Assembly (NCBI GenBank): GCA_038277395.1
Contig: CM076194.1
Location: forward strand, 115,287,209-115,351,208
Source: Dryocosmus kuriphilus
Lineage: Eukaryota; Arthropoda; Insecta; Hymenoptera; Cynipidae
Length of the DNA stretch: 64,000 nucleotides
Direction: 5' to 3'
Part shown: one piece after another, positions 48,774 through 59,428 of the stretch
Layout of the letters: every line of letters starts with the position of its first letter
Position numbering within the stretch: the stretch's first letter is position 1
Notes under the pieces: model-generated
Databases searched by the model: none
The model's input: the letters and a program-made list of their open reading frames with translations, nothing else
What the model was told of the DNA's origin: nothing
Program-made: the position numbers and the translations under genes

Positions 48774-50049
48774 AAAAAAAATCTGCCCGCTGCGCGGGCA
48801 CATTCTCATCGCGCGCTACGCGCGCCGCGCTTCGCGCGAAGTATGAGCGCGCCTAGGGCGCGCGTTTGTTGGCACTCGCGCTTCGCGCTCGATAGATTAT
48901 TTTCACCTCGCGCTACGCGCTACGCGGTGTTTATAGATCGTATAAACCTTTAAATTAGAAATTACAAAAGAAATTATTTTACTTAAGGCTCTATCGCCCT
49001 TAAGGAATACATTCTCATCATGACACTCGCGCTTCGCGCTCGAGAATTACGTTTCTTTAAAACACATTATAGATTGGTAAAGCTCTTTTTGATTTTCCAA
49101 ATTTTTACAATACAGGATTTCGATTCTTAAAAGTAAAACGATGAGTCTTATAAATAAATTTTGTAGCTATTTCCAAGGTGAACAATTCTGCTTGTTAATA
49201 TTTTCTCATATCTTGCACAGTTTTGCTGAAAAGTGGTTTTCTTTATATTTCATAACATATTTCACGAATACCTCAAAAACTACGTGTCTGATCAAAAAAA
49301 TGATAGAGAGCAAATTTGTAGACAATTTGGAGACGAACAACTTTGTTTATTATTATTTTTCCGTATCTTCCATAGTTTGGCGGAAAATTTGAAATCTTTA
49401 TATTTTAATAACGTTTTATCGATTAAAACAAAAACCGTGCATTTTATGAAAAAATGGTTAAAACAAAATTTGTAGATCTTTTTAAATTGAACAACTTTGT
49501 TCTTTGCCATTTTTTGGTATCTTGAATATTTTGGCGGGAAACCACAGTTTTTAAATTTTAATAGCGTTTTCTTGACTAAAACAAAAACCGTTCATTTTAT
49601 CAAAAAACGGTTAAGACAAAATTTGTAGATTTTTTTGAGATGAACAATTTTACTTTCTAACGTTTTTTTTGTATCTCTGATAGTTTAGCCGGAAAATGGA
49701 TTTTTTGATTTTGTGAAAACCGTTTTTGATGGATAAAACCATAACCGTTGGTCAAAAACCGCTGGTTAACGAACTCGTCCTTTCTTTTTGGACCTTAAAG
49801 AAGTGTGCCAAAGCGCAATCCAATCCGATTAGTCCTTCGAAAGTTATCGTGGGAACAGACGACAACGACAACGACAACGACGACAACGACGACAGCGACG
49901 ACGACAACGACGACAACGCCAACAGACAGACAGACACGGTCGTAAAAACCATTTTTTCGGATTCAGGAGGTCTTAAAACGTGGAGATTTCATGAAATCCG
50001 CGAAAGTCAAATTTTGCATAAATCTAATACCTTCTCTGATGAGAATGTA
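48774..50049 (-). repeat. Composite repeat, full minus copy in cluster
   Basis: On the plus strand it starts with AAAAAAATCTGCCCGC, the inverse right end, then GC palindromes, CTTAAGGCTCTATCGCCC, the internal box, three subunits, the conserved block and a GAC-rich tract (about 49858-49920), ending GATGAGAATGT at about 50038-50048. A 176-codon plus-strand frame (49726-50256) crosses the conserved block, but copy-to-copy differences are mostly amino-acid changing, which argues against a protein. Confidence 0.9.
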
Positions 50050-50490
50050 ATAAAAAATTTCAAATTTCCCACCAAACTATGCAAGATACGGAAAAATGAT
50101 AATAAACAAAAGTTGTTCGCCTCAAAAAGATCTACAAATTTGCTCTCTATCATTTTTTTGAGCAGACACGTAGTTTTTGAGTTATTCGTGAAATATGTTA
50201 TGAAATATAAAGAAAAACTCTTCAGCAAAACTATGCAAGATATGAGAAAATATTAACAAGCAGAATTGTTCACCTTGGAAAGAGCTACAAAATTTATTTA
50301 TAGGACTCATCGTTTTAATTTTAAGAATCGAAATCTTGTATTGTGGAAATTTGGAAAATCACTAAAAAACTTTACCAATCTACAATGTGTTTTAAAAAAA
50401 TGTAATTATCGAGCGCGAAGCGCGAGTTTCATGATGAGAATGTATTCCTTAAGGGCGATAGAGCCTTAAGTAAAATAATTTCTTTTGTAA
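50050..50490 (+). repeat. Composite repeat, partial plus copy 3 of cluster
   Basis: Starts abruptly inside a subunit (AATAAAAAATTTCAAATTTCC) immediately after the left end of the minus copy, and continues through the last subunit, the internal box and CTTAAGGGCGATAGAGCC. It breaks off at GTAATTTTT where the next copy begins. Confidence 0.88.
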
Positions 50491-51800
50491 TTTTTACATT
50501 CCCATCAGAGAAAGTATTAGATTTATGCAAAATTTGACTTTCGCGGATTTCATGAAATCTCCACGTTTTGAGACCTCCTGAATCCGAAAAAATGGTTTTT
50601 ACGACCGTGTCTGTCTGTCTGTTGGCGTTGTCGTCGTTGTCGTTGTCGCTGTCGTTGTCGTTGTCGTCTGTTCCCACGATAACTTTCGAAGGACTAATCG
50701 GATTGGATTGCGCTTTGGCACACTACTTTAAGGTCCAAAAAGAAAGGACGAGTTCGTTAACCAGCGGGTTTTGACCAACGGTTATGGTTTTATCCATCAA
50801 AAAAACGGTTTACACAAAATCAAGAAATTAATTTTCCGACTAAACTATGAGAGATACAAAAAAAACGTAAGAAAGTAAAATTGTTCATCTCAAAAAAATC
50901 TACAAATTTTGTCTTAACCGTTTTTCGATAAAATGAACGGTTTTTGTTTTAATCAAGAAAACGCTATTAAAATTAAAAAACTGTGGTTTCCTGCCAAAAT
51001 ATTCAAGATACAAAAAAATGGTAAAGAACAAAGTTGTTCAATTTAAAAAGATCTACAAATTTTGTTTCAACCATTTTTTGATAAAATGCACGGTTTTTGT
51101 TTTAATCGATAAAACGTTATTAAAAATTAAAGATTTAAAATTTCCCGCCAAACTATGGAAGATACGAAAAAAAAATAATAATAAACAAAATTGTTCGCCT
51201 CAAAAAGATCTACAAATTTGCTCTCTATCATTTTTTTGAGCAGACGCGTATTTTTTGAGTTATTCGTGAAATATGTTATGAAATATAAAGAAAACCACTT
51301 TTTCAGCAAAACTATGCAAGATATGAGAAAATATTAACAAGCAGAATTGTTCACCTTGGAAAGAGCTACAAAAGTTATTAATAAGACTCATCGTTTTACT
51401 TTTAAGAATCGAAATCCTCTATTGCGAAATTTGGAATATCACTAAAAAACTTTATTAATCTATAATGTGTTTAAAAAAAATGTAATTATCGAGCGCGAAG
51501 CGCGAGTGTCATGATGAGAATGTATGCCTTAAGGGCGATAGAGCCTTAAGTAAAATAATTTCTTTTGTAATTTTTAATTTAAAGGTTTCTACGATCCATA
51601 AACACCGAGCGCGTAGCGCGAGGTGAATAATCTATCGAGTGCGAAGCGTGAGTACCGTAAATAACTTATCGAGCGCGAAGCGCGAGTCAAATGTCGAGCG
51701 CGAAGCGCGAGTGCCAACAGAAGCGCGCCCTAGGCGCGCTCATACTTCGCGCGAAGCGCAGCGCGCGATGAGAATGTGCCCGCGCAGCGGGCAGATTTTT
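50491..51800 (+). repeat. Composite repeat, full plus copy 4 of cluster
   Basis: From TTTTTACATTCCCATC to GGGCAGATTTTT. It contains the GTC/GTT tract (about 50624-50668), three subunits, the internal box, CTTAAGGGCGATAGAGCC, four GC palindromes (51601-51712) and the right-end hairpin with a GCAGC variation. Confidence 0.9.
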
Positions 51801-51963
51801 AATTTAAAGGTTTATACGATCCATAAACACCGAGCGCTTAGCGCGAGGTGAATAATCTATCGAGCGCGAAGCACGAGTTCCAATAGACGCGCGCCGTAGT
51901 CGCGCTCATACTTCGCGCAAAGCGCGCGATGAGAATGTGCTCGCGAAACGGGCAGATTTTTTT
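51801..51963 (+). repeat. Composite repeat, duplicated 3' tail
   Basis: After the T run of copy 4, the sequence resumes at AATTTAAAGGTTTATACGAT and repeats the GC palindromes and right end a second time (GATGAGAATGTGCTCGCG, GGGCAGATTTTTTT). This is a tail-only duplication joined at a T-run. Confidence 0.88.
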
Positions 51964-52974
51964 AGTTTGATTGGTCCAAATTTGATCGCGGAGTTGTTTT
52001 TTTTATTGGCAACTTTTTACTTGTACTTTGACGTATTTTTGGGATTAAGATAGAATTAATGATTTTGGTATAAAGATGACTCAATCACGTGAATTATTGA
52101 AATATCATTCTATAATATCATTCATTCTACTTTTTGAATCCTTTACATTTTTTCTACAATTCTACTTCTCTCAATTCTCATTTTCTGTAAGTGCATTTTC
52201 TGAGTTTCAAGACACTTGTTTTTCATTTGAGAATTCAGAAATTTCTAAAGCATCTTCATTTGCAAAAATTCACAAAAAATTAAACTCTACTAATGGCAAA
52301 AGTTGTAATAAATCGAAGACATACAGGCTTAAACTCTCCATCAATTTGTTTTTCTTTGAATAGAATTTTTCAAGATTAGTTTTATTTCCGTAGCAGTTGC
52401 ACGTGGCCTTTCTCGATACTAGCCTTGTCTAATTGCGTTTGCCGTATAAGGCGATACTGGACGGTAGCCTTATCTCTTAAAGACGTGTAGCAAAGGTACG
52501 AGTACAGAGAGACTGTAAAATCGATGTCCGTCCGCTACTGCTCTTGCTTCAGCCTCGCCTTTTTCCAGTTGCTTTTCTTTCATTGTACTTTCACGAAATA
52601 AATTTTAATGACTTCTATACATTGAAACATATATCCTGCGTAGAGTTATGTTTCTCTAACACAAGTAGCCATATATCTACTTTCTGCATATATTTTTTCT
52701 TCGAATTTCGTAGCACGTGAATGTATATTTATTGTATAAGATCAGTGAGCCACCGTCTGGTGGAATTAATCGCAGCATTAATCTGGAATTTTCTGACCCT
52801 AATCGGACCCAGGTTAAGTGAATGTGATAGCAGCGAGTAATTACAGAGGGAATAATGCACGTGAAGCGTGCCTTTACGATAAAAGGGAAGCCGGTGCGTT
52901 CGATACAAGACATATTAGTAGAATTAAAAGCGTACTTGATATCCTTGAAAATGTTTGGTATATTTTAATTGACC
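51964..52974. other. Non-coding stretch, one small frame
   Basis: An ATG frame at 52076-52363 (95 codons) encodes a peptide with a hydrophobic, Phe-rich segment near its N terminus and a Ser/Lys-rich tail. It has no recognised domain and a low-complexity composition. Nothing else is seen. Confidence 0.35.
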
Positions 52975-54470
52975 AGGATCCAGTAAACGGGAAAGGCTGG
53001 ACAATGACCGGGAATTTTTTGAGATCGAGAAAAAACGGCAAATGACAGTGAATTAATTTTTTGACCGGGAATTATTAAAAATTGTAATAGAAAAATCTTC
53101 CCAATCGATTCAAATGTCACTAACTTGATGCCATATGAAACTATGCAGTTTTTAGATAATGCATTAGTTTTTCTATTAAAAATTTTTTTTTAGTTATAAG
53201 TTTTATACCCAAAAGCCGAGGCTAATTACAGTGTACCAAGCTTACGATAATTGCTTAAGTGTGAGACGATGTGTCCAGCTTTTTCAATATTTGCTAAAAT
53301 GAATCTCCACTTCCCTTTTAATGAACCTGTAGGTAACAGTGTATATATCGAACGTTAAAGTGTTGCAAACTTTAAAAAATTAGTTAGTAATTTGCACATT
53401 TTTAGCATTGGAGAATTGGCACTGGTATAAACGATTCGATTCGATTTTTAAAATTCTTTTGGTTTTGAAACAATCAATGTGTAAGATTTTCGTGTACTCA
53501 ATTCTTAAATACAGTTTTGAAGGTTTTAACAATTAAAAATTAGAAGTGTTTTATATTCAGCAATTTTGAATGTAACTAAATATATTTCAAATTGTATACT
53601 ATTATAATTGACTGTGGAAAACTTTAAGAATGAACAATTCTGTCCAAAATTAAACGGTTTTCCAGTTGAAACTATAAAAACTGAAATCGTTCAAAATTGT
53701 ACTGTTCAAATCGAAAACCTTAATAGTTAAACAATTGCGAAATCTGAATTGAGAATTTATAAATTATTTTCAATTTTCAAATAATTTCATATTGGTAGGT
53801 ACAGAATTAGACGACGCTGTTAAATTGAAAACGTTTCAAATTTCTAATTAAAGAATTCATAAATTAGTCCTTTAAAATTGAGGAATATTTGACTTTTCAT
53901 GAACAGTTAAATATTAAAAAAATTGTCGAATCACTTAAAAATGAACACATGCATCTGTTCATTTTTGAATAAATTCGAAAATGTTTAAATTAAATGTTCA
54001 AAAACGATTGAAAACTGAGGCTTTCAAAGTTGTGTTTCGAAGTTGTTCAAAATTGAATTATTTCAAATTGGAAGCCCGATAGTGGAATGCTTAGTTTAAT
54101 AATTATTGTGAATCCTTAAAATTTCTCTGTGCTAAATTTTCAGTTATGTACGTTAAAATTTACTTGCTTCCATTTTGTAAATTTCTTCAATTGTAACTGA
54201 AATTGTTGAATTTTGAAGAGCATAAATTAAAATGTGGCAGTTATTTTTAATTTAAAGTAATTCAATTTTAAAGGATTCCATTATACACATGTCTTAATTA
54301 CAAAGTTCTAATTTAAAGTCTTCCATTTTAAACAAAATTACGAACGACTAAGCTTCATTAAATGTGACGGCACTTAATTTATAAATATTCTATTTTTAAG
54401 ATTCACAATTTCAAATTAAAGACTAATGAAGGTATCTGATTTGAATTTTTACTACACTATTAGAAAAAAA
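52975..54470 (+). mobile_element. Non-autonomous hAT-like element, decayed fragment
   Basis: The left part has GACCGGGAATTTTTTGAGAT and further GACCGGGAATT words like the ends of the element at 24275. The AATGTCAC-containing block (about 53110-53125) and a long run of AAATTGTTCAAATTT-like words follow. The right end is not visible; the sequence meets a composite repeat at 54483. Confidence 0.55.
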
Positions 54471-54482
54471 ATCTATCCTCTT

Positions 54483-55709
54483 GGCGGGCACATTCTCATC
54501 GCGCGCCGCGCTTCGCGCTCGATACTATATTTACCTCGCGCTACGCGCTCGGTGTTTATCACTCTACTTTTATGCGTATGGACCTTTTAAAATTAAAGCT
54601 AGAACCATTGATCAGTGTAATTGGGAAATTTTGAATTTTTTGTTAAAGCTCCATCGTTTTTAACAAATGCATTCTCATCGCGTATCTCGCGCTTCCCAGT
54701 CGAATAAAGTTTGTCCAAAACGTGACATTTTTTTCTCAAGTTTGAGAGAAAATAAAATTCTGTTATTTTTAGTAACATTTTTCACGAGAAAAACAAAAAC
54801 TGTGAGTCCTGTCAAAAAATGTTCTGAAGAAAATATGTAAACCTTTTTGAGGTGAATAATTTTTCTCCTAGACATTTTTTTCGCATCTCGCATAGTTTCA
54901 ACGGAAAATTGAATTCATGATTTTTAATAACATTTTTCACGATAAAAACAAAAACTATTTGCATTAAAAAAAAAGTATAAGTAAAATTTGTAAATATTTT
55001 TGAAGTAAACAACTTCGCCTCTTAATATTTTTTTCGTACCTCGCATAGTTTGGTGGGAAAATTTAATTCTTGAATTTTATTAATAAAATTGTTGACCATT
55101 AAAACGAAAAGTACGCAATGTATCAAAAAATGGTATGGAACAAATTTGTAGATCTTTTCGAGATAAATCACTTTGCTTCTTAACATTTTTTTCGTATATT
55201 GCATAGTTTTCCTGAAAAGTGCATTTTCTAATACTTAATAACATTTTCTACGAATAACGAAAAAACTATGCGTCTTATAGAAAAATGATTATAAGAAAAA
55301 ATTCTAGATCTTTTTGAGATGATTAACCTTGTGTCTTAATACTTTTTTCGTATATCGCATAGATTGGGCGAAAAATGTAATGTTTGATGTTTTAAAAAAC
55401 ATTTTCTGTAGATAAAACCAGAAACGTTGGTTAAAAACCGCTGGTTAACGAACTCGTCCTTTCTTTTCAAGCCTTAAAGAAGTCTACCAAAGCGCAATCC
55501 AATCCGATTAGTCCTTCGAAAGTTATCGTGTTCATAGACTACAACGACGGCAACGACGACATCGAGAAAAATCAACAAGGGCAGACAGACACCAACATAA
55601 AACATGTTTTTTCGGATTCAGGGTATCATGAAACGTCGAGATTTTATGAAATCCGCGGAAGTCAGTTTTTACATAAAACTAATACCTCATCATAAAGATG
55701 AGAATGTAA
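54483..55709 (-). repeat. Composite repeat, divergent minus copy
   Basis: The plus strand starts GGCGGGCACATTCTCATCGC, with GC palindromes and then several subunits whose words have drifted (TTTTTCGCATCTCGCATAG). The conserved block CGCTGGTTAACGAACTCGTC (about 55439) and a GAC tract (55545-55565) follow, ending GATGAGAATGT (about 55697-55707). It is clearly older than the 47-52-kb copies. Confidence 0.8.
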
Positions 55710-55714
55710 TAATA

Positions 55715-56400
55715 AAAATTGCATTTTTCAGCCAAACTATGTAAAAAAATGTTTAAATTCACGTTGTTGATATACATGAATCGAGTGCCAAGCGCGAGAA
55801 ACGTGATGAGAATACGCCTGAGTAGCGGGTAGATTTTCCAATAACTTTTAATAACTTTTTATTAACTTTATAATGATGTATTTTTTGATTAAAACAGCTA
55901 TTATACATACGATTCATGAATGAACTATACGTTGGATCAGAAAATGGTTTTCAACAAATTTGTAAGTCTTTCCAAGGTGAACAATTCTGCTTCTTAATAT
56001 TTTCTCGTGTCTTGCATAGTTTTGCTGAAAAGTGGATTTGTTTGTATTTAATAACATATTTCATGAATAACTCAAAAACTATGCGTCTCTACAAAAAAAT
56101 GATTGAGAAAAAATTTTTAGATCTCTTTGAGATGAACAACTTTCTTAAATATTATCATTTTTTTCATATCTTGCATAGTTTGGCGGGAAATTTGAATTTT
56201 TGATTTTTGGAAAGAACTTATGATGGATAAAACCAGAACCGTTGGTCAAAAGCCGCTGGTTAACGAATTCGTCCTTTCTTTTTAAGCCTTAAATAAGTGT
56301 GTCAAAGCGCAATCCAATCCGATTAGTCCTTCGAAAGTATCGTGTTCACAGACTACAATGACGACAACGACAACGGCAGACATACACCAACCAAAAATAG
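55715..56400. repeat. Composite repeat fragments, mixed orientation
   Basis: A short plus-orientation tail (about 55730-55835, with GAGTGCCAAGCGCGAG and GATGAGAATACG) is followed by a minus-orientation partial copy (about 55930-56400) containing one or two subunits, the CGCTGGTTAACGAATTCGTC block and a short GAC tract. It ends without the left box. Confidence 0.75.
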
Positions 56401-56711
56401 TTAAATTTTCAACTAGATTATTGAATTTTCAACTACTGTAAAAGAAAAATGGTGGAATTCTTAGCATATTTCTAACAATATTTCTTCAATGTGGAGAAAC
56501 AGGACATTGATAATTTGTTTTTGTATACTGGTGTATTCGTGACACGAGAATCAGTAGGATGAGAAGGATGTTGATTCTTTTCTTGTTTTTCTATGCTATG
56601 AGTTCCTTTTTTACTTAATGGTACAGTTACTCAGAATTCGAATTTTACGTTTTATAATGAACATGCTCTATCAATATGATTAACGAGAAACCGTTTCATT
56701 TTGTGTTTCAG
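56401..56711. other. Intron sequence upstream of the slingshot exon
   Basis: AT-rich, ending in a pyrimidine-rich tract and TTTTGTGTTTCAG acceptor at 56711. No other feature is seen. Confidence 0.6.
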
Positions 56712-56890
56712 GCAGTGAAGTTGGAGTCGGTCCATCCTGGCAGGACGCGGTATCTCGTCGTGGTATCCTGCACAGGGCGACAGGATGCCGAGGAGAGTTG
56801 CCTGTTAGGAATAGACTGCAATGCCAGGGCGACGGTTGGACTCGTTCTACGAGTTTTGGCCGACACCGCCATCACTCTCGACGGCGATGG
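56712..56890 (+). CDS. ssh: Slingshot protein phosphatase, internal exon
   Basis: A 179-base exon begins right after a strong TTTTGTGTTTCAG acceptor and ends before GTACGT (donor, phase 2). Its 59 full codons read AVKLESVHPGRTRYLVVV, SCTGRQDAEESCLLGID, ATVGLVLRVLADTAITL and DGDG. This matches the N-terminal SSH domain of slingshot cofilin phosphatases, in the segment corresponding to RLES...RYMVVV...GRQD.EE..LLG...IGMVLR...DT.IHLDGDGG in animal homologues. Slingshot removes the inhibitory phosphate from cofilin and so promotes actin-filament turnover in the cytoplasm; this N-terminal domain takes part in F-actin-dependent activation. The exon is GC-richer than its surroundings and intact. The upstream exon and the downstream phosphatase exons were not recognised in the window. 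Confidence 0.9.
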
Positions 56891-57466
56891 GTACGTTCTT
56901 AATTCTCTTGAATTCATCCTATCTCGAAAACCTCATGCCGAATTGTAATCTTTCTCCAGGAAAAAATATTCTGAAAGGAAGTTTGTTAATGCGAAAGAGA
57001 GAGAGGGAGGGGATTGAGAGAGAGATAGAGAGTCACAGAAAGAACAAAGAGTAATCTTTACCCGGATTTTGGAGTAAAGATTATCTGCAATAAAAAATTA
57101 CCCTACGTGGGTTATCTTCACCCGGACGTCTCGGATATTCTTCTACATTTACCCACGTGTGAGAGTAACTGTCTATGTTTACCTCGAAAGCCTAGGTAAC
57201 TTGGCTGAACTTGATATCGTCTGCTTGCAAGTAGCCACAACTCCCGTGTTTATATCCAAAATTGCGACAATAAACGAAAAACTACCGGATGATGACGTTC
57301 GCTGTACAGTAAAAACGTATAATAGGTGAAAAAAATAAAATTAACCAACAATTCTGCAAATGCAGCTGTTTTTCTAAAAGAAATTTGACAGTTCTTAAAA
57401 ATTACTACGGTCTTTAAAGTTAACCCTGGTGGATCCGGTGAACGAAATGGAGACGGAATTGGGTCT
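56891..57466. other. Intron sequence downstream of the slingshot exon
   Basis: Starts with the donor GTACGT. It contains a GA-rich run (about 56993-57030) and a small cluster of TTTACCC-GGA-like words at 57058-57160. No exon is recognised. Confidence 0.5.
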
Positions 57467-58228
57467 CCATTTGGTTTCCACTCGGTCACCGTTCGGTTAC
57501 ATGACGAAAAACTTAATAAAAGCAGCAGAAAATGTTGCAATTATAATTCTATATTAAAATTTCAGTCCTGAAGTAAAGTGGCAATGCAAGAACTCTATTT
57601 CGTTGATATTACTATAGTTTATACTCCCTCCCTTTTATGGAGTTTGAGGGTCTTCCAGAACAATTATAAACAATGACAAACTTCCTAGTGTCTCAGAATC
57701 GCCCAGTGACCCCCAAAAATTTGCCCCTCGACATGAAGCATCTTCCCTGAAAGATCACTGGCCTCTTTATGAGTGGACCTACAGTTTTAACATGACTTCC
57801 GAACCAGAGGAGCCTCGGTAGAGGTATATAGAAAATTCTATTGGTACCCGGCTCAGAAATAGAACCCCGGACCTCTTGTTTGGAAGGCCGGCAAACTACT
57901 ACCTGAGCCACCGATGCTCTTTGCAAAAACTCTGTTTTCCGGCAGTATAAAAATTTTTTTTTAAACACGATTTCACTGTTTAATTCTGCAAAATGTGACT
58001 TTAAAAGGCGACTTCAAGCTGATCTCTAGACATGTACTTAAAGTCACTTTTTGCGAACTTGAACAGTGAAATCGTTTTTTTTTTTATTTATACCGTCGGA
58101 AAATAAAATGATTGCATTATCCCTTTACTTTAGGACTGAAATTTTAATATAGGATTATGATTGCAACATTTTCTGCTCGTTTTATTTAGTTTTTTGGCAC
58201 ATAACGAACAGTGACTTGAGTGGTAACC
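57467..58228. mobile_element. Foldback element carrying a SINE
   Basis: The left arm (about 57467-57594) and right arm (about 58100-58228) are inverted copies; for example CAGAAAATGTTGCAATTATA against TGATTGCAACATTTTCTGCT, plus ATTAAAATTTCAGTCCT. A second nested inverted pair (ACGATTTCACTGTTT and AACAGTGAAATCGT, about 57965 and 58060) lies inside. The SINE at 57595-57919 occupies part of the loop. Confidence 0.65.
57595..57919 (-). mobile_element. tRNA-Gly-derived SINE
   Basis: On the minus strand, 57917 to 57845 reads GCATCGGTGGCTCAGGTAGT, CCTTCCAAAC (anticodon loop with TCC, glycine type) and GGTCCGGGGTTCTATTTC. These are clear pol III box A and box B with a mutated T-loop. A non-tRNA body follows to about 57595. 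The 3' limit is set by the foldback arm and is approximate. As a tRNA gene it is degenerate. Confidence 0.65.
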
Positions 58229-58239
58229 GAATGCAGGCT

Positions 58240-59428
58240 TCACAGACAAGTTCCTATATTCCCTATTGTCCCCTATATTCAACTGAGGTCCCTATTTTCA
58301 AGATTTGGTCCTTAAAGTACCTTATTTCAGTCAATAAGGTACATTTTTTTTTTAAAATAAATTTTTATAAAATAAAGTAATGCTTGAATATCGCGCGCTT
58401 AAATTCAAGAGGTTATAATTGGTCGATGAACGTCCTATCTCGCCAATAAGATAAGATTAACAGCAACCAATCAGAACACACCGGTCGCCGGTTTTTTTTT
58501 CGTGTGCTACAAAATTTACCGCGAGTATCTTCATGGACGCGTTTTTGATCTCGCGGAACGTGCCAGAGTGTCTTGCATTTACGTGAAGAACTGGAAATTC
58601 CAGGTAAGTTGATCATATTCAATTATTTATATGCATTACTTTCATTGCATCTAAGGTGTTTTATTTATACTGTAGCGTAGAATCCAATTCGTAAACATTT
58701 TTTAGGTTATGGTTCTTTTACTCACGTCAAGGTCAGTCGTTTAATGTTCAGTCTTTACTTTTTATTTTCAACTGTTTTAATAATGAATCGTTCATAATGA
58801 AAATAAATCGTAATTTTTTTTCCTTTTGTGAATACCAAAATTGCCAGCGCAGAGATTTCGAGTTATACAAGTTTTTAAATAAAATATTTTGCTCTTGAAT
58901 TTGGTTAATCGAAGTTTTAATTTATAATTTAAAAACTATTTTCTACAAAGATAATTTCATTTCATTCAGAAAAAGTCACCCGCATTGTAATAACTAAAAA
59001 AAAATTGTCAGTTTTTGAATATGAATAAGTTTGTTTTTTTAAAGAAGAAATCGTAGGTTATTGATAATTTTTTAAGCACAGCTTAAATTTTAAATTAAAA
59101 TTAAAGGGAGTAAATTAATTTTTAAAATATATTAATCAGTAATTTCTTAAATAATTGAGCCTCGGGTTAGTATAATCCCACAAAAAATATTTCACCTCGG
59201 AGTGGGGAGATCGTTGCTCGTTTGTGTTTGAGCCACGTTCAGTTAGCTGCTCGCTCTAAGGTGAACTATTTGATGTAGGGTTACACTATCCGGAGGCTCA
59301 ATTCTAGATTTTTGTTTTATTTTTAGTAATCTTCATTTGTGAAAAATTATGTTCCAGTCACTCTTCAAGTTCACACATCAAATAAAAGATGCAAAAAAAA
59401 AATATATATAAAATTTCAAGACAGATGA
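58240..59428 (+). promoter_or_regulatory. Probable 5' region of the second hAT-like element
   Basis: CAGACAAGTTCCTATATTCC at 58240 and repeated TCCCTATT words resemble a hAT terminus. ATTGG and CCAAT boxes lie at about 58420-58470, and a perfect donor CAGGTAAGT at 58601 follows an open segment (YREYLHGRVFDLAERARV, 58517-58603). This could be a promoter and first exon of the transposase gene. A 149-bp palindromic MITE is inserted at 59154-59302. Confidence 0.35.
59154..59302. mobile_element. Short palindromic MITE (149 bp)
   Basis: The left end ATTGAGCCTCGGGTTAGTAT and right end ATCCGGAGGCTCAAT are inverted. Inner words AATATTTCACCTCGGAG and AAGGTGAACTATTTG also pair. There is no coding content and no clear target duplication. 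Confidence 0.7.

Noticed and set aside
49726..50256. Acidic D/N-rich frame of up to 176 codons, recurring in most composite repeat copies
   Set aside because: It runs through the GAC tract, whose length differs between copies, and differences between copies in the flanking block mostly change amino acids (for example Lys to Thr, Pro to Trp). Several copies are broken. It looks like a by-product of the repeat rather than a gene.
52076..52363. Small secreted protein (95 codons)
   Set aside because: The hydrophobic segment is Phe/Ser low-complexity, and no promoter, splice site or homologous family is evident.
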